Notes: generated by a model from the letters alone, not told the origin. DNA of 64,000 nucleotides from Bacillota bacterium (GCA_023390655.1 JAEWCL010000023.1:1-64000); one strand, 5' to 3'. Positions 1 to 11,000 are shown, counted from the stretch's first letter. Numbers and translations are program-made.

Positions 1-3000
1 CAAAGGTATAGGCTGTGACCTGCCCGCTCGGTTCAGTTACCGTGAGTAGCCGGTTAAGTACGTCATAGGTATAGCTCGTGAGGCCCTTTGCATCCGTCTT
101 GCTCAGCATATTGTGAGCACCGTCATAGGTGTAGGAGTACGAGTCGATGACGGTCCCATCCGCCTTTTTGTTGACGAGCGTGTTGAGCAGGTTGTCATTG
201 TAGTAGGTGTACTCTTCACTCGCGCCGCCGTCATATTCAAGCCTCTGCAGACTGCCATTGGTGTAGTAGGTATATGTTGTGGTCTTGCCGTCCGCAATCA
301 CCTGATAGAGCCTTCCGGCACGGTCATATACCCGCTTGACGACATTCCCATTCGAATCTGTCGAGGTCTCTGCCACGTAGCCCGTAGGCAGGTCTTGCGT
401 GATGTCATATCCGTAGACGCTTACGCCAAAGCCCGGTACCGTCTTTGTCACTACACGGTTGAATACATCGTACGTGCGAGTTGTCGTGCCTGTGCCGTCC
501 GTCATGGTCAGGACATTCCCGTTGTTGTCATACGTATAGAAGACGGATACGGGTCCTGCCGTCATACCGAGCGTCCTGCCGTGGATGTCGTAAGTGTAGG
601 ACGTTACAACACCGTTCATGTCAATCCTGGTCAACAGTTGGCCGTTTGCCGCGTATGTTCTCCGATCAACCTTGCTGTTATCGTAGGTATAGTTCCCCGG
701 CGTACCGGCCCTTCCGCCCGGCTTGATTTCCTTAACCATCAGGTCGCGAACATTGTACTCATAGGTAATAACATTGCCCTTGCCATCGGTGAAGGTCAAC
801 ACATTCCCGTTCCCGTCGTAGGTATAGGAGGTCGTTTCATTCTTTGCGTTGGTAACAGAAACCAACCGGTTAAACTCATCGTAACCGTACACCGTGGTAT
901 TGTTATTGCCATCGGTCTTACTGTATATGCTACCGACATTGTCATATGTCTGGCCCGTAGTATGGCCGCATGTATCGATGGTTCCGGTTAGCCTGTTGTT
1001 CCGGTCGTATAGGAATGTTTTGCCATGCCCCAGGGCGTCATAGGTCGCCGTCTGCACGTTGTTACGGTTGTATTCCAGCCGCTCAATCGTTACGTTATAA
1101 GGGTCACGGCGCTCCACAAGGCGGTTAAAGGCATCATAGATGTTGGTATAGGTATTGCCGTTCCAATCCGTCGTAGTGAGCCGATTTCCATTTGCGTCGT
1201 AGGTATAGGTGGTCGTTTTCCCGCCGACGGTCTCGGTCAAAACACGGTTCAGTATATCATAGGTGTATTCTTTGAGCGTTCCGTTGCCGTCCGCAGCAAA
1301 GCGCAGGTTGCCATTCACGTCATAGCGGTAAGTGAGCGTGATCGCCTGTGTGCCATCAATCTTACGCTCTGTCTTGCTCAACACCCTGCCCTGTTTATCA
1401 TACCCGGTGAGGATTTCACGGCCCGTACTATCCCAGGTGCGAGTCGGCCGACCCATGTTATCATACTGCGAGTTCGCCATATTGGAGGGGATGGTTGCAT
1501 CCCCGGGAAGGATGACAACAGAAACCTGGTTAAAGGCATTGTGCTGGTATTGTGTTACATTGCCATTTGCGTCCATTTCAGTCAATACCCGGCCAAGCTT
1601 GTCATATGTATATGTCCGGATCGTCTGCGCGGGAGACGCACTGTTCCTCTGCACCGTAATGACGAGTACCCTGCCTGCATTATCGTACGTGTAGTTGGTA
1701 ATCACGCCATTGGCATCGGTCTGCGAAGTCTTCCGTCCCACCGCATCATAGGTATAGTTTGTGGTAAACGGCAGCCCTCGCTGCTGAGAAACAGCATCCA
1801 GCATGGTCAGCAGCCGATTGGCCAGATCATATGTGTACTGGACACCGTAACCGCTATTGATTTTATCAGCAACGGAGGCGCCGGTTCCGGCCCCGTATCC
1901 CAATGCATCCAGCGTTTTCACAAGGTTCCCGACAGCATCGTACTTGTTGGCCTTATCGACGTAAGCGGTCCACTGGCCGGACTGCGTATCATAATAGACC
2001 TGGAATACCGTGATGACCCGGCCCATAGCGTCGTACGTATACGTAGTCCGATTCATCTCCGAAATATCCTTTAGCGGATTATAATGGTTCGGAGAAACCA
2101 CCGCAAGCATCCTGCCAGCCCTGTCGTAGAGATAAGCTGTTGTGCCGCCATTGGCGTCTATCTGCCGGATCAGCATCCCGCGTGCATCGTATACGTATTG
2201 CGTGACATTGCCTCTGGCATCGGTGACCGTCAAGTCTTTCCCATCCCAGGTCAATGTCTTACTGGTAACGATCTGCACGCTTGCGCCAGTCTCATCCTGA
2301 CCTCCGGTGGAGGCCCCAATGAGGCGGTTGAGGTTATCATACGTATAGGCCGTAGTGTTCCCATCCGGCGTGGTGATGGAGATCAGGTTGCCGTTCTTAT
2401 CGTAAGTATAATCCGTTCTAAGTACGAGTATCGTATTGTCCGCAAAATCGTTGCCTGCGATATCGCCTTTACGGACATACACATACTTGTAGACAGGTTT
2501 CCCAAACCGATTGTTGACGTACTCGACCTTCTGCGTTTCACTGCCGTTGACAAGCTGCTCGATCCTATTTGCATGGTTGTCATTGTCATAATAGTAGAAT
2601 GTCTTTCCACCTGCGCCATCTTCCTGCGTCTTGATGAGGCCGTTTGCGTAATAGGTAAACGTCTGCACGATAAATGTTGTCGGAACGTTCCACAGGGCAA
2701 CGCTCTGCACGCCGTTTTTCTGCGATAACACTCGGCCTACTCTATCATATGTGACCGCAGCGTACGCATATTGATCAGCGGTAATCGAAGTCCACTTCTC
2801 AGACAGCCGGTTGAGCCCGTCATACCGGTTGTACTCCTTTGCGCCATTTTCCTTTGTTACTTGTGCCAGCGTGCCGTTGCTATTATATTGCCAAGTAACC
2901 GTCGTGCCGTCAGGATTCTGCAGCACAACCTTCCTGCCCGCGTAATCGTACGTCACGGCCATTGTAAGCGTCTGCACGTCATCCACGTAGGTCGTTACGG

Positions 3001-6000
3001 TGTTCTGCGTCCTGCCGTCTGCAAGAATACTGTAGGTATAGGTGGTGAGGAGAATCGGAGTTGCAGAAGCATTCGTCTTAAAGGATGCTGCCGTAATACG
3101 GTTCATGACGTCATACTGATAAACGTAGATGCCGCCGTTGGGCTTTGTTTCGGTCAGGATGTTCCCGTATTGGTCGTACGTATAACTGGTGGTGTACCCT
3201 TCCGCATCCGTCTGGGAAAGAACCACCCCCGCGGGATGATACACATACCGGGTACCAACATTGCCGTTGGAATACGAATAGTTCGGCGTCTGGTTATTCA
3301 GTCCGTCGTTTGCGGGGTTGTATTGGTTGGGGCTGATCTCCTGTATCTTGCGGCCTAACGCATCATACACGTACCGGGTAACACTGTCGCCAAGCGTCAT
3401 ACGCACCACCCTGCCATTCAGGTCATATTCGTAGGTGGTGGTATCTCCCATAGGCGTCGTGGAGCTCATCACCCAGCCGATACCATTGTAGGTATAGGTC
3501 GTTACCTGATGTGTTTCCGGATCGCTCACAGTCCGGATATTGCCATCATGGTCGTAAGTATAAGTCGTTGTACCTCCTTCCGGATCAATGACGGATTTCA
3601 AAAGACCCTTCGCGGCGTAGCCGAGCTGGATACGTTCCGCTTCGGTGTAATAGACATACTGTGTAATGGCAAAGAGGTTGACACTTACCTGATCGCTGTA
3701 AACGTCAGTGCCGTTAAGAGGTTGCCCTACCTTGATACGGTTGCTATTTGCATCGTAGACGTAAAAAGCTTTCCTTCCGGTTTCGTCCGTAACGCTGGTC
3801 CGGTTATTCTTGGCATCGTACGTGTAGATCTTTACGCTGCCATCGGGGTTCGTTATCTTTGTTACATTTCCTTTGGCATCATATTCAAATTGCACTTTAT
3901 TACCGTTGCGGTCCGTGAAAGATTTGATATCCCCAATTTTGTTGTAGTACTCGGTTAGTGTGACCTTTCCTTCCGGATCTTGGGTCTTAATGATTTGCAG
4001 ATCATCATTAAACCACTCAATTGTTGCGCGGGCATTGTTATCAGTCTTGGTAACCATTTTGTTTGCGTTGTCATATGCGTATGTGATAGTCTTGCCATAC
4101 ACATCCGTAATTTGGGAAACCTTGTTTTTGTTGTCGCCATCCGCGTGATGATACGCGACTCTTTGCGTTATCTGTTGGAGCGCATCCTTGATTTCTGTTA
4201 AGAATGCGTTGCTATCATACGCATAGCTTGCGATAGTTACATTCATCGGATCTATAACCCGCACAAGCAAGCCATTCTCATATTGATATTGTATTGTCCT
4301 GCCTATCGGATCAATTATGGAAGTAATTAAGCCATTGGTGTAAGCAAGGGCATATTGTCTCCCTGCTCCATCGACAACACCAAGGACACGGCCCTCTGCG
4401 TCCACATTTATATTTACCTGATTCTGGTTCTTGTCTTTTATCGCAATCAGGTAACCATTGCTGTTATATGTATAAACATACTGGTCTTTCGTCGTAAGAT
4501 CATAGCCGCCCAGCGGATTTGACGCCAAACTGTTATATGAGTTGACACCGGCAAATACCCCATCTTTCAGCTCAAAGAGCTGCGTACTTCCATCTGGCAA
4601 TTTTACCATCTTGTAATCCGACAAAGAGATATATCCGGTTCCGCCAATACCATCGGAGTACTGGTAGATGTAATCCTTGACGCTGCTCTCATAGCCAAAT
4701 TTCCATCCTCGGCCAAGGGTACTATCCGGCCTTTGATCCAAGGAGTTATATGTAATCGTGAAGTCAATCGTAAAGCCAGGACCGCTGACGGTCATTGTAT
4801 TGGTAGAAGTAGAGAAATTTCCAAGAGGCGCATATACACCTTCTACGCCAAAATACAACTCATTTACATATTCTTCTCCCAGATAAGGTGAGTATTTGAC
4901 CCCAGCGCTAACGTAGCTGCCGCCAGTATAGTAGGCGCTGGTTGACGGGCCATATGCCCCGCCCCAGTAATTGAGGGTTGCATCAATGGTAATTGAGCCC
5001 GAATTTTTGTTGTAAATAGCATATCCGTAGCTATTTAGGAGAATATTGTTCTTTATTATTGGTTTAATTTCTGTATCTAAATAAATAGTGTTTGAATAAT
5101 TATATAAATGTGTAATCTCCGAATTCGTAATGTTCAGCTTACCACCCAATACTTCGATGGCATTGTCGCCGTATTTGGTTCCCTGGTTCATTCCCTGCCC
5201 GGCATACCGGATCTTTGCGTAATTCAAATTCAGTTCTCCAGTCGAGCCTACTTCAAACCCGTTCCAGTAATAGTCCGGCGTACTAATTGACGTGAATATT
5301 ACCGGCACCTGCGCTGTCCCGGTCGCGTTAAGCTTTCCATCCACTACAAACAAGCCACCATACGCATATTCCTGGATAGCCCCTATCACAGCTCCCGCCA
5401 ATACTGTGAGCGTTTTGTTCGCCGCAATAATTACCCTGCCCTGTATTATGGTTATGTAGGCCCCTAATGTTAAGTTTGCAGACAGGGTCCCGCTCCCCAG
5501 GTTTACCGGTCTATTAAATACATTATTTTCAAACCCTGTCAATACGGCTGGAATAAAATTGCTCGTCGTTATTTCTACCGAAGCCCACGCGGTATTTGCT
5601 GTAACCGTATTCCCCTGCAAGGTCAGCAATCCACCATTATATGAAAGTATCTTTATAGCCGAATCCGCAGTGCTTGTCATCTGATTGCTTGTAATCGTGA
5701 CATTCCCTGCGCCAGCATTGTTGATCATTATCCCATAACATCTGTTGTCAAAGGTATTCCCGCTTATTGTTACAACATTGCCAGAATTGATCAGGATCCC
5801 GCCATAATACGAATTTGCGATCTCCGAATTTGTGATATTCAGCTTACCGCCCAATACCTCAATGGCATTGTCGCCATATGTGTTTCCCCTGTTCATTCCC
5901 TGCCCGGCATACCGGATCTTTGCGTAATTCAAATTCAGTTCCCCGGTCGAGCCCACTTCAAACCCGTTCCAGTAATATTCCGAAGTATCGGTGACTGAGA

Positions 6001-9000
6001 TGAATGCTACTGGTGCCTGTGCTGTTCCAACTGCATTAAGCTTCCCATTGACTACAAACAAGCCTCCGTACGTATAGTCCTGCCAGGCTGCTATTACCGC
6101 CCCCGGCAATATCGTCAGCGTTTTATTCGGTGCGATGATTACTCTACCTTGTATTACAGTTACGTAAGCACCCAATGTTAGGTTCGCAGACAGGGTTCCG
6201 CTTGCCAGGCTCACCGGCTGGATAAATGCATTGCTTTCAAAGCCTGTCAGTGTAGCAGGAACGAAGCCGCTAGTTGTTATTTCTACCGCATATACACCAC
6301 TGCTGACCGTATTCCCCTGCAGCGTCAACGACCCACCATTATAAGAAGGTATCTTTATGGCCGAATCCACAGTGCTCGTAATCTGATTGTTTGTGATCGT
6401 GACGTTCCCCGCAACCACATTGTTGATTAAGACCCCATAATATCTATTGTTAATGGTATTCGTGCTTATTGTTACAGCATTGCCGGAACTGATTAAAATC
6501 CCGCCATAATACGAATTCGTAATCTCCGAATTTGTGATATTCAGCTTACCGCCCAATACCTCAATGGCATTGTCGCCATATGTGTTTCCCCTGTTCATTC
6601 CCTGCCCGGCATACCAGATCTTCACATAATTTAAATTCAGTTCTCCAGTCGAGCCTACTTCAAACCCGTTCCAGTAATAGTCCGGCGTATTGCTGATTGA
6701 CGTGAATATTACCGGCGCTTGCACTGTCCCGGTCGCGTTAAGACGCCCATTCACTACAAACAAGCCGCCGTACGAGTATTCCTGCAAGGCTCCTACTACA
6801 GCGCCCGCTTGTATCGTCAATGCTGTGTTCTGTGCAATTATTACCCTGCCCTGTATTATAGTTACGTAGCTTCCTAACGTTAAGTTAGCGGACAGAGTTC
6901 CACTCCCAAGGCTTACCGGCTTATTGAATGCATTACTTTCAAATCCAACTAGTGTTGCAGGCTTAAAGTTATCCGTGGTTATATCTATCCCGTACCCACC
7001 GCCACTTGGTGCAACCGTATTCCCATGCAGAGCCAACGCCCCGCCAGAATAGGCAAGTATCTTTATCGCCACATCTGCAGTACTTGTAAGATGATTGCCC
7101 GTAATCGTGACATTCCCTGCGCCAGCATTGTTGATCATTATCCCATAATATCTGTTGTCAAAGGTATTCCCGCTTATTGTTACAACATTGCCGGAACTGA
7201 TCAGGATCCCGCCATAATACGAATTTGCGATCTCCGAATTTGTGATATTCAGCTTACCGCCCAATACCTCAATGGCATTGTCGCCATATGTGTTTCCTCT
7301 GTTCATTCCCTGCCCGGCATACCAGATCTTCACATAATTTAAATTCAGTTCTCCGGTCGAGCCTACTTCAAACCCGTTCCAGTAATAATCCGGCGTATTG
7401 CTGATTGACGTGAATATTACCGGCACCTGCGCTGTCCCGGTCGCGTTAAGACGCCCATTCACTACAACTCGTGTTCCATAATAGCCGCTATTTACACCGA
7501 TTGTAGTTCCAGGCATTATAGTTAAAGAAATCCCATTTGGTATAATCAGATCACTACTTAGATTATAAGTGCCTGCAGCACTTGACCAAGTCGTATTATT
7601 AGTAATTGTCCCTCCTCCAATATTTGAGACACTTGTCACGATATATGGAGCTGTCCAATCACTAAAGAGACTATCCCACTTGGCTCGTATCCGATACGAA
7701 AAAGTTTCATTAATCAATAATCCTATAGTCTGATAACTGTTTGTTAAGACACTGCCAATAAACACACCATTCTGTTCAATGTCATACGAAGTTGCCCCAG
7801 CTACAGCATCCCAAGTAATTAAGGTATAAGACGTAGAATAAATGTTCACATTAGATGGCGTTTGAGTTGCAGCAGCTGCCAGTTGAACCGGCTGACCTGC
7901 AGTAATTGATGATTTAGTTGCAACAGGAGCATCCATATCACCAGATGACTCCGGATTAAGAGCTTCTTCCTCTATTTTTTCATTGCTTGAGCCATTTGGC
8001 GGGTCAATGGATGATTCAGAAGCGACATGGACATCCGTATCAACTGCCGGATCCACATTGAGCGCTGCCTCTTCCGGTCCATCGCTGTTGGCTTCACTTG
8101 TAGGTTTAATGGATAATTCGGTTTCGATAGTGGTATCAGTATTGGTAGACGTTACCGAATCGATAATAGCCCCTACAGTCTCCTCGCGAATAGTTTCGTC
8201 GCCCTTGGCTATTTGCGAAGCTACGGCTATATCGGTATCTGTTGTTGCGTCCAAAACAATAATTTCTGTATTTGTGTTTACAGCTTCAGAAGCCATCCCG
8301 AGATTATCGGCCGCTGTTTCATCAATAGTTGCTGCTTCGGGTTCTTCGTTCGGTTCTTCTATATCAGGTTCGTTGTCCGATGTAAAAGTACTTGCTTCAG
8401 CTGAATTATTATTGCTCTGAGAACCATTAGGCACGTCTTGTTCAACATGTCCAGTTTGGTTGTCCTCTGCTAAGCTGGATGAACTGAATACTGAATCAGT
8501 ATTTTCTGTTTGATTTGAAGGATTTGATTTGGATTCGCCGTTACCTTGCGACGAAGTATTTTCGGAGGATGTGTTTTCAAAAGGGGGCGATGCATTATTT
8601 ATAGGAACCTCATTATAATTATTTTCACCACTATAAGAAGAATGATCTTTTTCAGCTTTTGCTATATTCTTTTGCAAAGAACCTTGGGACTCAGAAATAG
8701 ACAAGGAATCTTGATTACTAGTTGTTTTACGTGCTGGTTGCTGTTTTTTAACTTCAGCTCTATATGCAGCCAACGAAAGAATGCTTTTCGTTCCGTCTTC
8801 TTGAGCTAATTGATAATCAGCTAGTATGGATTTCCCATCTGCTGATTTTACTATAGAATCGAGAGTAAATACTGTTTCGTCTGCTTTTTCATCATAGATA
8901 CAAATGAGCCCTTCACCATATATATTTTTTATAAAACTTACATCATACGAAATCGAGCCATTAATAGAGTCTCCGCCTATTGGTTCTATGGATTTTGCAT

Positions 9001-9919
9001 CAATCTTATAACCATCGGCGGTAATGGCGCAAATATAATCTTCAGGGTTTTCCACCTCAAATATCGATTGTTCTGAAAAATATAATCTTGCAGTATTACT
9101 ATTTATTTGTTCAGTCTTTTCGATATATAGCCAAGGGTTTGTAAAAGATATGGTTTCGCTTAATAGACTTGCGCTTGCATCGCAATCTTCTTTTCGAACA
9201 TTAATCGTAAAGATACAGTCCTGCGGTAAGTTTTGGGTGAATGTAAATACACTCCTTGTCCCATCCAATTGCTGATGCTGAAATGCAGAGGATTTAGAAC
9301 CAGTTTCAGTATTGATCACCTCAACTGCATTTATATCTATAGTCTTAAAATTTACATCCCGATTAAAAAAGGCAACTATTTGGTTTGGTGCGGTAATTGA
9401 AATGCCCACCAACTTTAAAGGAATAGAATACTCTAGGGAAATTGGTTTGCTCTGTGAGTAAGTTTGTAGTAAGCCAGTTTTACTAGCATTGTTATCTACA
9501 ACTATTTTGCCATCATAAGGAAGCTCATCATTGAATATGAGGTCGTAGCTTGATGCAAAAATGCCCATTTCTGTTTTAAAAGGGCTTACCGGCCTGCATC
9601 CAATCTCTTTTTCTAACCGGAACTTCGGTCCATCATTATCATCGCTTTTTGCATAAATGATATACTCTGGGTCTCTATTGAAACAAATAGGTTGATCAAA
9701 AGAAATGCGAACTTCTTTCCTACTAGTGGATAGAAAATTCGCACCAATCAGATCAACTGGATCGTTATATGTTTCAACCAATTCTTGTATAGATGGATAA
9801 CTTAATTCCTGGTGCTTTTTTTCGACTGCATATGTAGGACGAATACTAATAACCTGAGCCAAAAATATAAAGGTTATTAAAATAGAAAACAATCTAACTC
9901 TGAAGTTGATCTTTCTCAT
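1..9919 (-). CDS. Giant secreted RHS/YD-repeat protein with beta-helix modules (3' end outside window)
   Basis: The minus frame from ATG 9919 stays in one phase at every point I sampled (near 9900, 8000, 5158, 4978, 2700 and 85) to the window edge, giving at least 3,306 residues. GAGG lies five bases before the ATG. The N-terminus (MRKINFRVR, a hydrophobic stretch, then TYA) is a signal peptide. In order: an N-terminal region (about 30-420), a Ser/Glu/Asn/Pro-rich acidic linker (about 420-680), a fibronectin III domain (about 683-765), right-handed beta-helix modules (about 773-1640) closing with an NYWGGAYGPS-type motif, a junction, then YD repeats of the 'TYTYDxxGN' type from about 1885 onward. 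Such proteins are usually cell-surface or secreted shells that present a C-terminal effector; that C-terminus lies left of position 1, so its activity is unknown. No immunity gene can be assigned. The domain architecture is seen in the sequence; the role is inferred. Confidence 0.92.
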   Translation of the reverse strand, partial: MRKINFRVRLFSILITFIFLAQVISIRPTYAVEKKHQELSYPSIQELVETYNDPVDLIGANFLSTSRKEVRISFDQPICFNRDPEYIIYAKSDDNDGPKFRLEKEIGCRPVSPFKTEMGIFASSYDLIFNDELPYDGKIVVDNNASKTGLLQTYSQSKPISLEYSIPLKLVGISITAPNQIVAFFNRDVNFKTIDINAVEVINTETGSKSSAFQHQQLDGTRSVFTFTQNLPQDCIFTINVRKEDCDASASLLSETISFTNPWLYIEKTEQINSNTARLYFSEQSIFEVENPEDYICAITADGYKIDAKSIEPIGGDSINGSISYDVSFIKNIYGEGLICIYDEKADETVFTLDSIVKSADGKSILADYQLAQEDGTKSILSLAAYRAEVKKQQPARKTTSNQDSLSISESQGSLQKNIAKAEKDHSSYSGENNYNEVPINNASPPFENTSSENTSSQGNGESKSNPSNQTENTDSVFSSSSLAEDNQTGHVEQDVPNGSQSNNNSAEASTFTSDNEPDIEEPNEEPEAATIDETAADNLGMASEAVNTNTEIIVLDATTDTDIAVASQIAKGDETIREETVGAIIDSVTSTNTDTTIETELSIKPTSEANSDGPEEAALNVDPAVDTDVHVASESSIDPPNGSSNEKIEEEALNPESSGDMDAPVATKSSITAGQPVQLAAAATQTPSNVNIYSTSYTLITWDAVAGATSYDIEQNGVFIGSVLTNSYQTIGLLINETFSYRIRAKWDSLFSDWTAPYIVTSVSNIGGGTITNNTTWSSAAGTYNLSSDLIIPNGISLTIMPGTTIGVNSGYYGTRVVVNGRLNATGTAQVPVIFTSISNTPDYYWNGFEVGSTGELNLNYVKIWYAGQGMNRGNTYGDNAIEVLGGKLNITNSEIANSYYGGILISSGNVVTISGNTFDNRYYGIMINNAGAGNVTITGNHLTSTADVAIKILAYSGGALALHGNTVAPSGGGYGIDITTDNFKPATLVGFESNAFNKPVSLGSGTLSANLTLGSYVTIIQGRVIIAQNTALTIQAGAVVGALQEYSYGGLFVVNGRLNATGTVQAPVIFTSISNTPDYYWNGFEVGSTGELNLNYVKIWYAGQGMNRGNTYGDNAIEVLGGKLNITNSEITNSYYGGILISSGNAVTISTNTINNRYYGVLINNVVAGNVTITNNQITSTVDSAIKIPSYNGGSLTLQGNTVSSGVYAVEITTSGFVPATLTGFESNAFIQPVSLASGTLSANLTLGAYVTVIQGRVIIAPNKTLTILPGAVIAAWQDYTYGGLFVVNGKLNAVGTAQAPVAFISVTDTSEYYWNGFEVGSTGELNLNYAKIRYAGQGMNRGNTYGDNAIEVLGGKLNITNSEIANSYYGGILINSGNVVTISGNTFDNRCYGIMINNAGAGNVTITSNQMTSTADSAIKILSYNGGLLTLQGNTVTANTAWASVEITTSNFIPAVLTGFENNVFNRPVNLGSGTLSANLTLGAYITIIQGRVIIAANKTLTVLAGAVIGAIQEYAYGGLFVVDGKLNATGTAQVPVIFTSISTPDYYWNGFEVGSTGELNLNYAKIRYAGQGMNQGTKYGDNAIEVLGGKLNITNSEITHLYNYSNTIYLDTEIKPIIKNNILLNSYGYAIYNKNSGSITIDATLNYWGGAYGPSTSAYYTGGSYVSAGVKYSPYLGEEYVNELYFGVEGVYAPLGNFSTSTNTMTVSGPGFTIDFTITYNSLDQRPDSTLGRGWKFGYESSVKDYIYQYSDGIGGTGYISLSDYKMVKLPDGSTQLFELKDGVFAGVNSYNSLASNPLGGYDLTTKDQYVYTYNSNGYLIAIKDKNQNQVNINVDAEGRVLGVVDGAGRQYALAYTNGLITSIIDPIGRTIQYQYENGLLVRVIDPMNVTIASYAYDSNAFLTEIKDALQQITQRVAYHHADGDNKNKVSQITDVYGKTITYAYDNANKMVTKTDNNARATIEWFNDDLQIIKTQDPEGKVTLTEYYNKIGDIKSFTDRNGNKVQFEYDAKGNVTKITNPDGSVKIYTYDAKNNRTSVTDETGRKAFYVYDANSNRIKVGQPLNGTDVYSDQVSVNLFAITQYVYYTEAERIQLGYAAKGLLKSVIDPEGGTTTYTYDHDGNIRTVSDPETHQVTTYTYNGIGWVMSSTTPMGDTTTYEYDLNGRVVRMTLGDSVTRYVYDALGRKIQEISPNQYNPANDGLNNQTPNYSYSNGNVGTRYVYHPAGVVLSQTDAEGYTTSYTYDQYGNILTETKPNGGIYVYQYDVMNRITAASFKTNASATPILLTTYTYSILADGRTQNTVTTYVDDVQTLTMAVTYDYAGRKVVLQNPDGTTVTWQYNSNGTLAQVTKENGAKEYNRYDGLNRLSEKWTSITADQYAYAAVTYDRVGRVLSQKNGVQSVALWNVPTTFIVQTFTYYANGLIKTQEDGAGGKTFYYYDNDNHANRIEQLVNGSETQKVEYVNNRFGKPVYKYVYVRKGDIAGNDFADNTILVLRTDYTYDKNGNLISITTPDGNTTAYTYDNLNRLIGASTGGQDETGASVQIVTSKTLTWDGKDLTVTDARGNVTQYVYDARGMLIRQIDANGGTTAYLYDRAGRMLAVVSPNHYNPLKDISEMNRTTYTYDAMGRVITVFQVYYDTQSGQWTAYVDKANKYDAVGNLVKTLDALGYGAGTGASVADKINSGYGVQYTYDLANRLLTMLDAVSQQRGLPFTTNYTYDAVGRKTSQTDANGVITNYTYDNAGRVLVITVQRNSASPAQTIRTYTYDKLGRVLTEMDANGNVTQYQHNAFNQVSVVILPGDATIPSNMANSQYDNMGRPTRTWDSTGREILTGYDKQGRVLSKTERKIDGTQAITLTYRYDVNGNLRFAADGNGTLKEYTYDILNRVLTETVGGKTTTYTYDANGNRLTTTDWNGNTYTNIYDAFNRLVERRDPYNVTIERLEYNRNNVQTATYDALGHGKTFLYDRNNRLTGTIDTCGHTTGQTYDNVGSIYSKTDGNNNTTVYGYDEFNRLVSVTNAKNETTSYTYDGNGNVLTFTDGKGNVITYEYNVRDLMVKEIKPGGRAGTPGNYTYDNSKVDRRTYAANGQLLTRIDMNGVVTSYTYDIHGRTLGMTAGPVSVFYTYDNNGNVLTMTDGTGTTTRTYDVFNRVVTKTVPGFGVSVYGYDITQDLPTGYVAETSTDSNGNVVKRVYDRAGRLYQVIADGKTTTYTYYTNGSLQRLEYDGGASEEYTYYNDNLLNTLVNKKADGTVIDSYSYTYDGAHNMLSKTDAKGLTSYTYDVLNRLLTVTEPSGQVTAYTF
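5040..7465 (-). repeat. Four tandem ~705-bp modules inside the RHS-protein gene
   Basis: Equivalent landmarks (the 'tctccgaatt' segment) occur at 5112, 5817, 6519 and 7227, with spacings of 705, 702 and 708 bp, all multiples of three. A second landmark ('gcgttaag' followed by 'ctacaa') recurs near 5321, 6030, 6736 and 7442. Each module encodes about 235 residues of right-handed beta-helix. Identity is very high in patches: the stretch near 5690-5790 almost matches that near 7095-7195, although these copies are not adjacent. This suggests recent duplication with gene conversion. Confidence 0.85.
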
Positions 9920-10056
9920 TTTGACCTCGTCTATAGCTTTATTAAAATTATACTTAAATAATGCCTAACTATAAGAAGATTATATATATTATATGAGCCA
10001 TTTCATATTGGTTATTTTCCATTTTTATGTCGAATTGTGATGAACGTCAATTATAA
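9920..10056. other. AT-rich intergenic region between divergent RHS gene and broken AlbA_2 gene
   Basis: This AT-rich stretch should hold the promoter of the RHS gene (minus strand), but I cannot pick a convincing -35/-10 pair. Its right end contains an ATG-led frame (from 10042) that runs directly towards the AlbA_2 remnant but in the wrong phase, consistent with a small deletion at the original start of that gene. Confidence 0.4.
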
Positions 10057-10980
10057 GGTGACCATTGGGATTTTAAGCGGGAATGGTATAGAAATAAGCC
10101 GGATCTTCTGCACGATATTATATGCATGGCAAACAATTTGTCAAATCAAGATGGCTTAATTATTATTGGCGTCGATGAAGAGGGAGATTACGAGATACGG
10201 AATATAGAAGATGATCCTAACAGACGGAAAACACAGGACTTAGTGTCTCTTTTGCGTGATAAAAAATTTGCTGGTGGAACAAGGCCGATTGTTATGGTCC
10301 AGACCATTCAATTATGGCAAAAAACAATCGATGTGATAATGATTCATAATGATCGTCATACCCCTTATTATTTGGCGGAGACGTATCAAGGTGTTTTTGC
10401 GAATAATATTTATGTTCGAATTATGGATACCAACACACCGAAAAACTCTTCTGCCGATATCAGCATCGTTGAGACTCTCTGGAAAAAACGCTTTGGAATA
10501 GATGCGACAGCACTGGAACGTGTTATTCTGTATTTACAAAGCCCAGCAGATTGGGTTGACTCACCTGGGGAATCCAGAAAATACTATAAATTCTCACCAG
10601 AGTTTATTATAGAGAATGCAGCTGCTTATAGAAATGGCTATGAGTTTTACTTGTTCGGGCAACGTGATAAACGCCCTCATTGGTATGATATCAATATCTA
10701 TTATCATCAAACATTATTAGTTACTTTAGGCGGAGCAGCTTTAGATGGTGGTAGATATTTCACGGCAACACCCCAAACCGAAGACATATCTCTGGATGGA
10801 AATAGGATGAACTGGGATGTTAGTTATAAATACTTCATAAAAGGTTCAATAGATTATATCGTTCATAAGTTTTATATTACCGATGATATGGACGAGGAAC
10901 TTACCTCCAGAAGACGGTTTTTAGAGTGTGTTCTCATTTTTGATTCGGAGATTGAGGAATCAGATATAAATCATCCCTGA
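10057..10980 (+). pseudogene. AlbA_2 / Schlafen-type putative DNA-binding protein, 5' end lost
   Basis: The frame reads GDHWDFKREW, then HDIICMANN, then LIIIGVDEEGDYE and a DPNRRKTQDL segment, the conserved core of the AlbA_2 (Schlafen N-terminal) fold found in many Bacillota putative nucleic-acid-binding proteins. The conserved part begins upstream of the first ATG (10126), and an in-frame TAA sits at 10054-10056 with no start codon between, so the normal N-terminus is missing. A short deletion near 10055, where the neighbouring frame encodes NYK, would explain it. The 3' part (to residue 284 counted from 10126) still looks intact. The product, if made from 10126, would lack the start of its domain. 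It lies on the AT-rich accessory island, in the opposite direction to the RHS gene. Confidence 0.7.
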
Positions 10981-11000
10981 ATAGCACTTTAGTTCAAGGT

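Noticed and set aside
113..2074. Long plus-strand open frames (292 and 349 residues) at the left edge
   Set aside because: They are antisense to the YD repeats; their content (repeated VIGIG/VRIG patterns) mirrors the repeat codons of the minus-strand RHS gene, and they have no ribosome binding sites.
5040..7465. Insertion sequence or transposon copies
   Set aside because: The 705-bp periodicity is fully in frame and coding for beta-helix; no transposase or terminal inverted repeats.
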